NCBI GenBank assembly: GCA_965116625.1
Contig: OZ220717.1
Span: 186,001-250,000, forward strand
Origin: VXNE01 sp965116625
GTDB lineage: Bacteria > Pseudomonadota > Gammaproteobacteria > Pseudomonadales > Azotimanducaceae
Length of the DNA stretch: 64,000 nucleotides
Direction of reading: 5' to 3'
The translations under genes were made by a program, and so were the position numbers. Positions 8,755-17,488 of the stretch are shown piece by piece. The notes under the pieces are model-generated. The model was not told the DNA's origin. It searched no databases and saw nothing but the letters and a program-made list of their open reading frames with translations. Position 1 is the first letter of the stretch; every line of letters starts with the position of its first letter.

Positions 8755-9053
8755 GTCGTGTCTCCTGCTTGTCGCGACGGAACGGATACCCTACACCAAA
8801 AGGACGAACACGCGAGAAAGCGCGTAGCGGTTTAGCCCCCGTGAGAGATTGCCCGCCAGACGCGGTCTTGAGTTCTCATCGACGACCTATGGAGGAGCCC
8901 ATGCAATACACACCCATCACATCCCGCGAAGACGACCCAACCTCGTCAATGGACGACCCGGCTTCGAACTGCGTGATGGTCCGCTTCTTTCAGCACCTAG
9001 CGGCGGAAGCAATCTGTTCCCGTTGAACCCAGGGCATTCATCACATTTGCATT
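8755..9053. other. Intergenic stretch with one possible tiny ORF
   Basis: About 300 bp separate the divergent gloB and AbiE genes. Apart from the possible 41-codon ORF at 8901 I see no gene, RNA or repeat in it. Confidence 0.5.
8901..9026 (+). CDS. Possible 41-residue peptide, unknown
   Basis: A short frame starts MQYTPITSREDDPTSS and is preceded by a strong GGAGGAG ribosome-binding site 3-9 nt upstream. Its composition (acidic N-half, NCVMVRFFQHLAAEAI C-half) is not obviously random. I recognise no family and there is no coding bias test I can do by eye. Treat it as a candidate only. Confidence 0.25.
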   Translation: MQYTPITSREDDPTSSMDDPASNCVMVRFFQHLAAEAICSR

Positions 9054-9084
9054 TTGTCTGAAATATCACTAGTTTTTCGGACAA
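9054..9084 (+). promoter_or_regulatory. Palindromic operator of the AbiE module
   Basis: The arms TTGTCTGAAATA (9054-9065) and TTTTTCGGACAA (9073-9084) are near-perfect inverted repeats separated by 7 bp. They sit just before the antitoxin start. AbiEi antitoxins of other systems bind inverted repeats and repress their own promoter, so this is the likely autoregulatory site. Confidence 0.6.
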
Positions 9085-9098
9085 TGGAGTATGATGTT

Positions 9099-9698
9099 AT
9101 GTCCACCTCGCAGGCTATTCGGGCCGCCATACGGAAGCAGCCAAAAGGCAGGCCCTTCACGAGTGCACGTTTTCTGAAGTGCGGTTCGCGCGGGGCTGTG
9201 GACCGAACACTTTCCCGCGTCGTCGAGGACGGCGAAATCGAGCGTGTCGCTCACGGCGTCTTCGTACGCCCGAGGAAGAGCCGGCACGTGGGTACTGTCG
9301 TTCCCGATGTCCGTGAGGTAGTAGAGGCCATCGCCCGAAACAATGGCGAGACTGTCCAGGTCCACGGCGCGGAAGCCGCCCGACGCCTCGGGCTTAGCAC
9401 CCAGGTGCCCACCACGCCGGTGTTCAATACCAGCGCCTCGAGCCGAACGATACGGATCGGCAACATCATTGTGAGAATGATCCACACGTCAAACCGGCGG
9501 CTACTGCAGTTCGCCGGCGAGGGAGCGGGCCTTGCGCTCTCGGCCCTTTGGTATCTCGGCAAAGACAATGTGACGCCTGAGACGGTCGCCGCGGTCCGGT
9601 CTGCCCTGGGCCCGGCAGAGTTCGAGAAGCTGCAATCGGCCAACATGCCGGCGTGGATGACAGAGGCGCTGGCCGCAGGCGCGACCGCTCATGGCTGA
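9099..9698 (+). CDS. abiEi: AbiEi-type (DUF6088) antitoxin
   Basis: This 199-residue protein has an N-terminal winged-helix region (SARFLKCGSRGAVDRTLSRVVEDGEIERVAHGVFVRP) and a C-terminal antitoxin domain. Such proteins repress the operon and neutralise the partner nucleotidyltransferase (type IV toxin-antitoxin). I chose the ATG at 9099 because GGAG lies 9 nt upstream. Earlier in-frame starts at 9054 and 9084 overlap the operator palindrome. The 3' end overlaps the toxin start by 8 nt, showing translational coupling. Confidence 0.85.
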   Translation: MSTSQAIRAAIRKQPKGRPFTSARFLKCGSRGAVDRTLSRVVEDGEIERVAHGVFVRPRKSRHVGTVVPDVREVVEAIARNNGETVQVHGAEAARRLGLSTQVPTTPVFNTSASSRTIRIGNIIVRMIHTSNRRLLQFAGEGAGLALSALWYLGKDNVTPETVAAVRSALGPAEFEKLQSANMPAWMTEALAAGATAHG

Positions 9699-10701
9699 AA
9701 CCTTCCTGTCCCTCGACGCCGGAGAGCAATCCGACATACTCCGCACCGTCGCTGCCCGATCAGGGCGATCAGCCATCATCCTGGAAAAGGACATATGGGT
9801 CTGCTGGGTCCTGCAGACCCTCTTTTCCATCCCGGAACACCATCCGATGGCGTTCAAGGGCGGCACCTCGCTTTCCAAGGTCTACGGCATCATCGATCGA
9901 TTTTCCGAGGACGTAGACATTACCCTGGACTATCGGGCGTTCAAGGACGACTACGACCCATTCGCCCCCGGTGCGAGCAAGTCCCAAAACAGGCGCTTCA
10001 GCGATCATCTCAAAGCCCAGGTAGAGCGATATGCCAGGGAAGTACTAGGGCCCGCTCTAACCGCCGAGGCTGAACTCCTCGCAACTTTCGGCCAACTCGA
10101 AATCCGGATTGAAGACCACGGCGAGACTATCCGGTTCGGCTATCCGTCGGCCATCGAGGAGTCGCACACCTATCTCAAGAGTGAGGTTCTCCTGGAATTC
10201 GGTGGCCGCAACGTCATCGATCCGAACGAGCAGCATCGCCTCGTTCCCGACATCGCCGCCTTCACCCCGATTCTCGACTATCCGTCTGCGACCGTGACGG
10301 TCCTCTCTCCCGTGCGCACCTTCTGGGAGAAAGCCACGCTCATTCATGTCGAATGTCACAGGCGTCGCCTCGCGAACCGTCCCGACAGGCTCTCCCGGCA
10401 CTGGTTCGATCTCGCATCCATGGCCCGTCACGATATCGGCAGGACCGCACTCTTCGACCGCGCGATCCTTGAGGATGTCGTCCGACACAAGACCGTCTTC
10501 TTCAACGCCGGCTATGCCAGATACGAGCAATGCCTCGACGGCCGGCTACGGCTCGTTCCCGATGAAGACCAGCTTGTAGGCCTGCAAGCCGACTACGACG
10601 CGATGCGCACTGCCCGCATCGTAGGCGCCGAGGCGCCGGGATTCGACTCGCTACTCGAACAGATCCGGGTGGTGGAGTCCACGATCAATCATGAGACCTG
10701 A
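9691..10701 (+). CDS. abiEii: AbiEii-type nucleotidyltransferase toxin
   Basis: This 336-residue toxin belongs to the DNA-polymerase-beta-like AbiEii/MenT superfamily. Motif I is GGTS at residues 57-60 with the downstream acidic pair in SEDVDITLD (73-80). The conserved EKDIWVCWVL near residue 32 and TFWEKATLIHVECHRR near 210 complete the usual set. Family members transfer nucleotides, in some cases to tRNA, and arrest growth during phage infection. It overlaps the antitoxin by 8 nt. No key residue appears missing, so it is probably functional. Confidence 0.88.
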   Translation: MAETFLSLDAGEQSDILRTVAARSGRSAIILEKDIWVCWVLQTLFSIPEHHPMAFKGGTSLSKVYGIIDRFSEDVDITLDYRAFKDDYDPFAPGASKSQNRRFSDHLKAQVERYAREVLGPALTAEAELLATFGQLEIRIEDHGETIRFGYPSAIEESHTYLKSEVLLEFGGRNVIDPNEQHRLVPDIAAFTPILDYPSATVTVLSPVRTFWEKATLIHVECHRRRLANRPDRLSRHWFDLASMARHDIGRTALFDRAILEDVVRHKTVFFNAGYARYEQCLDGRLRLVPDEDQLVGLQADYDAMRTARIVGAEAPGFDSLLEQIRVVESTINHET

Positions 10702-10887
10702 ACATACATTGGCCAAGTGGTTCCGGCTCCGCCGCGACACGTGGCGCACTCGTCGACATGTAAACGCCCGATCCGCCTTCTCGGGTGAGCCCGAAACATC
10801 CATCCGATGAGGTGTGTTCAAGCCTGCCGACCCGCCCGACGTTACAATGTGGACCGGGAAGCGCCGCACGAGGAAGAGACTTAAGGG

Positions 10888-12150
10888 ATGTTCGCGGAAG
10901 GTTGGTCGATTCGTGGTTTCGACGACGAGGTATGGCTCGCGATCGAGCAGGAGAATCGGCGGCAGGAAGAGCACATCGAACTGATCGCGTCGGAGAATTA
11001 CGCGAGCCCGCGCGTGCTGGCGGCGCAGGGCAGCGTGCTCACCAACAAGTACGCGGAAGGGTATCCGTCGAGGCGCTACTACGGCGGCTGCGAGAACGTC
11101 GACATCGTCGAGCAGCTCGCGATCGACCGCGTCAAGGCCCTGTTCGGCGCCGACTATGCCAACGTGCAGCCCCATTCCGGTTCCCAGGCGAACGCAGCGG
11201 TGTACCTGGCGCTGCTGGAGCCGGGCGATTGCGTTTTGGGCATGAGCCTCGCCGACGGTGGGCACCTGACGCACGGGTCCCCGGTGAACTTTTCCGGCAA
11301 GCTCTATCGCACGGTGCAGTACGGGGTGGATGCCGAAACCGGCGAAGTCGATTACGACGCCGTGCAGGCCCTCGCCGAGAAGCACCGGCCGAAGCTCCTC
11401 ATGGCAGGGTTCTCCGCCTATAGCCGGAAAATGGACTGGGAACGGTTCCGCGAGATCGCCCACGGCGTCGACGCGTACCTGGTCGTCGACATGGCACACG
11501 TCGCGGGGCTCATCGCCGCGGGGCTCTATCCGAATCCGGTTCCCATCGCGGACGTCACCACCTCCACCACGCACAAGACACTGGCCGGCCCCCGGGGCGG
11601 CATCATCCTCTCCCATGCCGGCGCGGGCCTCGAGCGACGGCTCAACTCGGCGCTGTTCCCCGGCTCCCAGGGCGGCCCGCTGATGCACGTCATCGCCGCC
11701 AAGGCGGTGTGTTTCAAGGAGGCGGCGACGGAGGAATTCAGGCAATACCAGGAGCGCGTGCTGGCCAACGCCCGCACCATGGCCACCGGTTTCGTCGAAA
11801 GGGGCCATCGCGTGGTGTCCGGCGGAACCGACAATCACCTGTTCCTCGTCGACCTTACGACCAAGGGCATTACCGGCAAGGATGCCGACGCCGCGCTCGG
11901 GCGCGCCAACATCACCGTCAACAAGAACGCGGTACCCAACGATCCGCGGTCGCCGTTCGTCACCTCGGGCCTGCGGATCGGCTCGCCCGCCGCCACACGC
12001 CGCGGCTTCGGCGAGGCCGAGTTCCGAACGCTCACGACCTGGATGTGCGACATCCTCGACGACATCGAGAATGACAACATGATCGCGTCTGTGCGGCTCA
12101 AGGTCCTGGATCTCTGCCGGGCGTTCCCGGTGTACGCCGCCGGAGGCTGA
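10888..12150 (+). CDS. glyA: Serine hydroxymethyltransferase
   Basis: This 420-residue PLP enzyme interconverts serine and glycine with tetrahydrofolate. The PLP lysine is Lys230 in TTHKTLAGPRGG, and the ASENYAS and NKYAEGYPSRRYYGGC motifs are intact. The length is normal. It is followed 2 nt later by nrdR, whose Shine-Dalgarno GGAGG lies in the last glyA codons. A possible -10 TACAAT lies at 10843-10848 but no good -35 matches it. Confidence 0.97.
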   Translation: MFAEGWSIRGFDDEVWLAIEQENRRQEEHIELIASENYASPRVLAAQGSVLTNKYAEGYPSRRYYGGCENVDIVEQLAIDRVKALFGADYANVQPHSGSQANAAVYLALLEPGDCVLGMSLADGGHLTHGSPVNFSGKLYRTVQYGVDAETGEVDYDAVQALAEKHRPKLLMAGFSAYSRKMDWERFREIAHGVDAYLVVDMAHVAGLIAAGLYPNPVPIADVTTSTTHKTLAGPRGGIILSHAGAGLERRLNSALFPGSQGGPLMHVIAAKAVCFKEAATEEFRQYQERVLANARTMATGFVERGHRVVSGGTDNHLFLVDLTTKGITGKDADAALGRANITVNKNAVPNDPRSPFVTSGLRIGSPAATRRGFGEAEFRTLTTWMCDILDDIENDNMIASVRLKVLDLCRAFPVYAAGG

Positions 12151-12152
12151 TC

Positions 12153-12611
12153 GTGCACTGCCCCTTCTGCGGTGCCGACGACACCAAGGTCATCGATTCC
12201 CGGCTGGTCGCCGAGGGCAACCAGGTGCGCCGCCGGCGCCAGTGCCTCACGTGCGCGGAGCGCTACACGACCTACGAGACGGCGGAACTCGTCATGCCGC
12301 GCATCGAGAAGAACAACGGAGAACGCGAGCCGTTCGATGAGCGCAAGCTCGAAAGGGGCATTCGCCGCGCCTTGAGAAAGAGGCCCGTGAGTGAAGAGGA
12401 CGTTGAAAACGCCATCAACCGAATCAAGCACAAGCTCCGCACCACCGGCGAGCGCGAGTTGCCGTCCCGGATCGTTGGCGAAGCCGTCATGGCGGAACTC
12501 CGAAACATGGATGGCATCGCCTACATCCGCTTCGCTTCGGTGTACCGCGACTTCCAGGATGTGCAGGAATTCTCCGAGGTAGTACGGGACCTGAACACGG
12601 TACGCGACTGA
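12153..12611 (+). CDS. nrdR: Transcriptional repressor NrdR
   Basis: This 152-residue ATP-cone repressor acts on ribonucleotide reductase genes. The zinc ribbon cysteines are Cys3, Cys6, Cys31 and Cys34, and the ATP-cone follows from about residue 49 (KNNGEREPFDERKLERGI). The start is GTG at 12153, with GGAGG 5 nt upstream. It overlaps ribD by one nucleotide (TGATG). Its place between glyA and ribD is the common gammaproteobacterial order. Confidence 0.97.
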   Translation: MHCPFCGADDTKVIDSRLVAEGNQVRRRRQCLTCAERYTTYETAELVMPRIEKNNGEREPFDERKLERGIRRALRKRPVSEEDVENAINRIKHKLRTTGERELPSRIVGEAVMAELRNMDGIAYIRFASVYRDFQDVQEFSEVVRDLNTVRD

Positions 12612-13705
12612 TGGTCTCGGCGGCGGACCGCCTCTATCTTCACGCGTCAATCGAACTGGCGGAGCGGGGGCTCTATACCTGCGCGCCGAACCCGCGCGTC
12701 GGCTGCCTGCTCGTTCGTGACGGTGTTGTGATCGGACGCGGCTGGCACATGTGGCGCGGACAGGCGCATGCGGAAGCCGCTGCGCTGGCGGATGCCGGGG
12801 CACGGGCACCCGAACTTGCCCGGCCCGCCGAGAACGCAACCGCCTACGTGTCCCTCGAACCCTGTTCCATTCACGGCCAAACGCCGCCCTGCGCTGACGC
12901 GCTGATCGACGCCGGTATTCGACGCGTGGTGGCGGCCATGACCGACCCGAACCCGAACGTGAACGGCCAGGGGTTCGCGCGATTGCGCGACGCCGGCGTG
13001 CAGGTAGACACCGAAGAAATGGCCGAATCCCGGGAACTCAATCCGGGGTGGATCAAGCGAATGCGCACCGGACGACCGTGGGTGCGCCTGAAGACCGCCA
13101 TGTCCCTCGATGGCCGCACCGCCATGGCAAGCGGCGAGAGCCGTTGGATCACGGGCGAGGCCGCGCGCGCCGATGTGCAGCACTGGCGTGCCCGGAGTTG
13201 CGCCATCCTGACAGGCGCCGGCACCGTGCGGGATGACGATCCACGACTTACGGTGCGCGACTCGCGGTTCGCCGCCGACGGCCGGACAAGACAACCGCTC
13301 CGGGTCATCGTCAGTTCGCGCGGCACCGTTCCTGAGGACGCCGCGATCTTCAAGGCGGAGGGCTCGACACTGATCGCCTGCGGCAAGCGCGGACCGGACC
13401 GGCATCCGCATGCCGAGCTGCACCGACAGGACGGGGAACGGGTCGACCTCTCGCTTCTGCTGGACCATCTCGGCGCACGTCAATGCAACGAGGTCATGGT
13501 CGAGGCCGGCCCGGTCCTGACCGGCGCGTTTCTCGCCGACGGCCTGTGGGACGAGTGGATCCTCTACCTTGCGCCCAGGATTCTCGGCAGCGACGCACGG
13601 CCACTGGCCGAACTCAGGCTTTCGCGCCTGGCCCAGGCCGTTGCGGGTAGAATCGCGGAAACGGAGATGTTCGGCGAGGATTTGCGACTCGTCGTTCGCA
13701 AATAG
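12611..13705 (+). CDS. ribD: Bifunctional riboflavin deaminase/reductase
   Basis: This 364-residue protein carries out the second and third steps of riboflavin synthesis. The N-terminal deaminase half has HAEA and PCSIHGQTPPCADAL zinc-binding motifs. The C-terminal NADPH-reductase half starts with RPWVRLKTAMSLDGR and includes GAGTVRDDDPRLTVR. The start overlaps nrdR. Unusually, ribH follows immediately; ribE and ribBA, often found here, are absent. Confidence 0.96.
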   Translation: MVSAADRLYLHASIELAERGLYTCAPNPRVGCLLVRDGVVIGRGWHMWRGQAHAEAAALADAGARAPELARPAENATAYVSLEPCSIHGQTPPCADALIDAGIRRVVAAMTDPNPNVNGQGFARLRDAGVQVDTEEMAESRELNPGWIKRMRTGRPWVRLKTAMSLDGRTAMASGESRWITGEAARADVQHWRARSCAILTGAGTVRDDDPRLTVRDSRFAADGRTRQPLRVIVSSRGTVPEDAAIFKAEGSTLIACGKRGPDRHPHAELHRQDGERVDLSLLLDHLGARQCNEVMVEAGPVLTGAFLADGLWDEWILYLAPRILGSDARPLAELRLSRLAQAVAGRIAETEMFGEDLRLVVRK

Positions 13706-13709
13706 CCGC

Positions 13710-14183
13710 ATGGCCGACGAAAAGCCCGAACAACGCGCACTCGATGGAAGTGGCAAGCGCTTCGCGATCATCGCGGCGCGCTTCAATCAATCCGTGGTCG
13801 ATTCGATGATCGCGGGGGCGCTGGACGTCCTTGAGAAGCACGAGGTCGATGTGGACAGCGTGCCGGTGATACGTGTACCCGGCTCGTTTGAACTGCCGCT
13901 CGCAGCCAAGTCCTTCGCAGAGCGCCACGCGGACACGGATGCGGTGATCGCCCTCGGCGCCGTCATCCGGGGCGAAACGGCGCACTTCGACTTCGTCGCC
14001 GGACAGTGCGCGAGTGGTCTGCAGCGCGCCGCCCTCGATACGGGAACGCCCATGGTGTTCGGCGTGCTGACGACCGATACCATGCAGCAGGCCATCCAGC
14101 GCGCCGATCCAGCAGCCGGAGACAAGGGCGGCGATGCCGCGCGCGCGGCGCTGGAAATGGCCGACCTCCTGGCCCGCCTCTAA
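13710..14183 (+). CDS. ribH: 6,7-dimethyl-8-ribityllumazine synthase
   Basis: This 157-residue lumazine synthase is the penultimate riboflavin enzyme. The motifs ARFNQSVVDSMIAGAL, VPGSFELPLAAKS, GAVIRGETAHFDFV and FGVLTTDT are all present, including the active-site His in TAHFD. The true start is the ATG at 13710, 4 nt after the ribD stop; the longer frame beginning at 13569 is inside ribD. The stop overlaps nusB by one nucleotide (TAATG). Confidence 0.96.
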   Translation: MADEKPEQRALDGSGKRFAIIAARFNQSVVDSMIAGALDVLEKHEVDVDSVPVIRVPGSFELPLAAKSFAERHADTDAVIALGAVIRGETAHFDFVAGQCASGLQRAALDTGTPMVFGVLTTDTMQQAIQRADPAAGDKGGDAARAALEMADLLARL

Positions 14184-14605
14184 TGTCCACATGGCCGCGC
14201 CGGCACGCAAGACGCGCGCTGGTACAGGCGCTCTACCAATGGCAGGTCGCAGCACACGACTCCGACGAGATTCGATCCCAGTTCGTCGGCAGCGGAACCC
14301 TGAAGAAGGCCGACACGGCGTTTTTCGACCGATGCCTGGACGGTGTCATCGCCGAATCCGACGACCTCGACGCCGCGTTCGCTCCCTACCTCGATCGCAA
14401 GGTCGGCGAACTCAACCAGGTCGAACGCGCCATTCTCCGCGCCGGGACCTTCGAACTGAGCGCCTGTCCGGACGTTCCCTTCAAGGTGGTGCTCGACGAG
14501 TACATCAGCCTCGCCAGGACATTCGGCGCCCAGGACAGCTACAAGTACGTCAACGGCGTCCTCGATCGCGTCGCGCGCGACCTGCGGGCGGACGAAGTGC
14601 AATGA
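14183..14605 (+). CDS. nusB: Transcription antitermination factor NusB
   Basis: This 140-residue all-helical factor binds boxA RNA with S10 for rRNA antitermination. It has the N-terminal RRHARRALVQALYQWQ motif, the VGELNQVERAILRAGTFEL core and the closing LARTFGAQDSYKYVNGVLD. The start at 14183 shares one base with the ribH stop, and the stop overlaps thiL by 4 nt (ATGA). Confidence 0.96.
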   Translation: MSTWPRRHARRALVQALYQWQVAAHDSDEIRSQFVGSGTLKKADTAFFDRCLDGVIAESDDLDAAFAPYLDRKVGELNQVERAILRAGTFELSACPDVPFKVVLDEYISLARTFGAQDSYKYVNGVLDRVARDLRADEVQ

Positions 14606-15474
14606 ACGAGTTCGAGATCATCGAGCGGATCACCCGGATCCTCGGGCGCGCAGCGTGCGCCGAGTCCGTGCTTGTCGGTCCCGGAGACGACGCCGCCGTC
14701 GTTTCCATCCCGCCCGGACTCGAACTTGCGGTGACAACGGATACGCTCGTCGCCGGCCGGCACTTTCCGGCGGGCGCCCCGGGGGATCTCGTCGGTTGCC
14801 GCGCCATGGGCGTCAACCTCTCCGACCTCGCGGCAATGGGGGCGCGCCCCAGCTATTGCGTAGTGTCACTGACCATTCCCCAGGCGGACATCTCATGGAT
14901 TGAGGCCTACGCACGGGGTATCGCCGAGTACGCGAATCGCTACGGCACCTCCATCGTCGGCGGCAATATTGCGCGGGGGCCCCTCGCCGTGTCCGTCACG
15001 GCACATGGACTCCTCCCCGCTGGAGAACGCCTGCTGCGCTCCGGTGCCCGAGCGGGTGACACGGTCTTCGTCTCCGGTACGGTGGGCGCGGGCCACGCAG
15101 CCCTGTCGGCCAACGATCCCAGCTTCTACCGCGTTGAGCCACGCATCGATCTAGGCCAGGCACTGCGGGGGAAGGCATCCGCCGCCATCGATATCTCGGA
15201 TGGACTATTGGCGGACCTCGGACACATCTGCCGCGCGAGCGGCGTCGGCGCACGGCTGACGCTGGAAGCGATACCTGTCGCGGAGGGCGTGGAGCCATAC
15301 GCCGCGCTCACCTGCGGCGACGACTACGAGCTTCTGTTCACCGCCGGGGAACGGCCCGACGTGACAGAACCGATCACCGCAATCGGTGAAGTCGTCGAAG
15401 GCGAAGGCATCACCGTTCTCGACCGGGGTCGTGTCGTATCCATCGACAAGGCAGAGGGATACCGGCATTTCTAG
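14602..15474 (+). CDS. thiL: Thiamine-monophosphate kinase
   Basis: This 290-residue AIR-synthetase-fold kinase makes thiamine diphosphate. The VGPGDDAAVV motif, TTDTLVAGRHFP, GVNLSDLAAMGARP and the C-terminal CGDDYELLFT are all intact. The start ATG overlaps the nusB TGA. In related genomes pgpA follows directly. Here about 2 kb of mobile DNA separates them. Confidence 0.96.
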   Translation: MNEFEIIERITRILGRAACAESVLVGPGDDAAVVSIPPGLELAVTTDTLVAGRHFPAGAPGDLVGCRAMGVNLSDLAAMGARPSYCVVSLTIPQADISWIEAYARGIAEYANRYGTSIVGGNIARGPLAVSVTAHGLLPAGERLLRSGARAGDTVFVSGTVGAGHAALSANDPSFYRVEPRIDLGQALRGKASAAIDISDGLLADLGHICRASGVGARLTLEAIPVAEGVEPYAALTCGDDYELLFTAGERPDVTEPITAIGEVVEGEGITVLDRGRVVSIDKAEGYRHF

Positions 15475-15573
15475 ACATAATGTTTTGACCTGCCCGTCCT
15501 CAAGAGCGTGGATTATCTTGGGGCTTGGTCATTGACGGCCACGAGACAGAGCCAGAATTGAGGAGGGCAGGCA

Positions 15574-16770
15574 ATGGAAGACTTTAGATCAAACGGAGCG
15601 GCAGGGCCAAGCGCGGCGGCGGGGAGTTCGGAGAAGAGCTACGCGTGCCACGTGGGGCTGGACGTGCACAAGGAGAGCATCGCGGTGGCGGTGGCGGAAG
15701 CCGGCCGCGGTCCGGCGGCGTATTGGGGCGAGGTGGCGAACCGTCCGGCGGCGGTCGGCAAGCTGGCCGACCGGCTGTGCGAGGCGCATGGCGGCGAGCT
15801 GATCCGGTTCTGCTACGAGGCGGGGCCGTGCGGCTACGCGCTGCACCGTCGACTGACGGCGATGGGATTCGACTGCGACGTGGTGGCGCCGTCGCGGATA
15901 CCGAAGGCGCCGGGCGATCGGATCAAGACGGACCGGCGGGACGCGGTGAAGCTGGCGCGGCTGTCGCGGGCCGGGGAGCTGACGCCGGTGTGGGTTCCGG
16001 ACGAGGACCAGGAGGCGATGCGGGACCTGGTGCGGGCGCGGTCGGACTTCAAGCGGGCCGAGCTCAGGGCGCGCCAGCAGCTGGGCGCGTTTCTGCTGCG
16101 CCACGACCGCCGCTGGTCGCGCGGGCGCTGGACGAAGGCGCACTACGCGTGGCTGGACGGGCTGCGCTTCGAGCGCGACTGGGAGGAATGGGCGTACCAG
16201 GAATATCTGGACGCGGCGCGCGCGGCGAGCGACCGGGTGGCGGCGCTGACGAAGCTGCTGCGCGACGCCCTGCCGGGCTGGTCGATGGCGCCGGCGGTCC
16301 GCTCGCTGGCGGCGTTGCGCGGCGTCGACGTGATCACGGCCATGACGTTGCTGTCGGAGCTGGGCGACGTGAGCCGCTTCGACTCGCCGCGGCAGTTGAT
16401 GAGCTATCTGGGGCTGGTGCCGAGCGAGCACAGTTCCGGGGAGCGCCGCCGCCGGGGCGGGATCACGCGGACCGGCAACGGCCACGCGCGGCGGGCGCTG
16501 GTGGAGTCGGCCTGGAGCTACCGGTTCCCGGCGCGGCGCACGGCGCACCTCGAGCGCAAGGCGGCCGCGGCGTCGGACGAGGCCAGGGCGATCGCCTGGA
16601 AGGCGCAGCGCCGCTTGTGCGGCCGCTACCGGCGCCTGATCGAGTCGGGCAAGAACAGCAAGCAGGCCAACGTGGCCGTGGCCCGGGAGTTGAGCGGCTT
16701 CGTCTGGGACATCGTCCGCCGCGAGATGCCCCGCATCGCGCGGGCCGCCGGCGCGCTCGAAACCGGATAA
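15574..16770 (+). CDS. IS110-family DEDD transposase
   Basis: This 398-residue transposase has an N-terminal RuvC-like DEDD domain (HVGLDVHKESIAVAVAE near residue 28, KTDRRDAVKLARL near 120). Its C-terminal Transposase_20 domain contains LRGVDVITAMTLLSELGD and the serine region SYLGLVPSEHSSGERRRRGGITRTGNGHARR. The Ser in EHSSG is the likely nucleophile. A GAGGAGGG ribosome-binding site precedes the ATG. The frame is intact, so the element may be active. Confidence 0.92.
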   Translation: MEDFRSNGAAGPSAAAGSSEKSYACHVGLDVHKESIAVAVAEAGRGPAAYWGEVANRPAAVGKLADRLCEAHGGELIRFCYEAGPCGYALHRRLTAMGFDCDVVAPSRIPKAPGDRIKTDRRDAVKLARLSRAGELTPVWVPDEDQEAMRDLVRARSDFKRAELRARQQLGAFLLRHDRRWSRGRWTKAHYAWLDGLRFERDWEEWAYQEYLDAARAASDRVAALTKLLRDALPGWSMAPAVRSLAALRGVDVITAMTLLSELGDVSRFDSPRQLMSYLGLVPSEHSSGERRRRGGITRTGNGHARRALVESAWSYRFPARRTAHLERKAAAASDEARAIAWKAQRRLCGRYRRLIESGKNSKQANVAVARELSGFVWDIVRREMPRIARAAGALETG

Positions 16771-17032
16771 GGAGGAGGTCTGGGCGTGTTGAGTCGGGGC
16801 AGGATCGGGCCGGTGTGGAGAACCCTTGTTCGGGCTATAACCGGTGCCGTCGACACGATCCCGAGCGGGCGTGTCGGTCGGCGATCCCTGCATTTAGAGA
16901 AAGGCCAGCTCCGCGACGCAGTGAAGTCCGGTGGTACCCAATCCACGCATATCAGCATGATCCACCGTCGCAATCAGCCCGGCCTTGTCCCGACTCAACG
17001 CGCCCATCGACGCCCCGCGGGGCGTCCGGCCG

Positions 17033-17173
17033 CGCGGTGGGCATGTGGACGAGTCCTTCGGACCGGCGCGCGCCCTTCGGGACGTGTGGACAGCCCCCGG
17101 ACAACGCGCTGGACGCGCGTTTGCCCTCCGGCCTGCCCACACTCGCGCGCCTCTCGCCCACATGCCCACCGCG
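17033..17173 (+). repeat. 141-nt hairpin with 21-bp arms in the IS 3' non-coding region
   Basis: The 21-nt arms at 17033-17053 and 17153-17173 are inverted copies with one mismatch (core GGGCATGTGG against CCACATGCCC). The 99-nt loop is itself GC-rich with small palindromes. It could be a structured guide RNA part or a nested tiny element. Confidence 0.6.
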
Positions 17174-17247
17174 TCAACAACAAGCATTTACATCGGAAGG
17201 ATGAAGCGAATGTTCCTTGACCATCTTGACAGGTCAAAACATATCAG

Positions 17248-17488
17248 CCCGCATATCTCACCAAGGCGCTTGTTGAATCAGCAAAGGTCATTGTATTTCA
17301 ATGAGGTATCTTCAGTTTTCGACGTTCGGACAGGTAACAGACCGCGCTGCCGCGCCCTCGCTGGTCTTTTTTCCGTGTACGCGCACGTGCTCGCTGCACC
17401 ATAAGCGACGGCTATGCTTCCGCTCGCGAGCACGCGCACACGAAAAAAATCCTGCGCGATCATCGCGGCCCTTGGTGAGATATGCGAG
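17248..17488. mobile_element. 241-bp MITE, copy 1
   Basis: The ends are inverted repeats reading CCCGCATATCTCACCAAGG on the left and its near complement on the right (CCTTGGTGAGATATGCGAG). The interior has a second hairpin made of TTTTTTCCGTGT and ACACGAAAAAAA type arms. A copy of the same length lies at 38080-38320. No transposase is encoded. The right end lies at the start of pgpA, and the left end begins 5 nt after the IS end. Confidence 0.8.

Larger units (their letters stand above)
15480..17242 (+). mobile_element. IS1111-like (IS110 family) insertion sequence
   Basis: A 13-bp inverted repeat ATGTTTTGACCTG (15480-15492) and CAGGTCAAAACAT (17230-17242) brackets an IS110-family transposase. 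Inverted repeats near the ends are typical of the IS1111 subgroup. About 94 nt lie before the transposase and about 460 nt after it. The long 3' non-coding part is where this subgroup keeps its guide (bridge/seek) RNA. No target duplication is visible, as expected for the family. Confidence 0.72.

Noticed and set aside
10843..10848. glyA promoter
   Set aside because: TACAAT is a fair -10 but no -35 lies at an acceptable distance.
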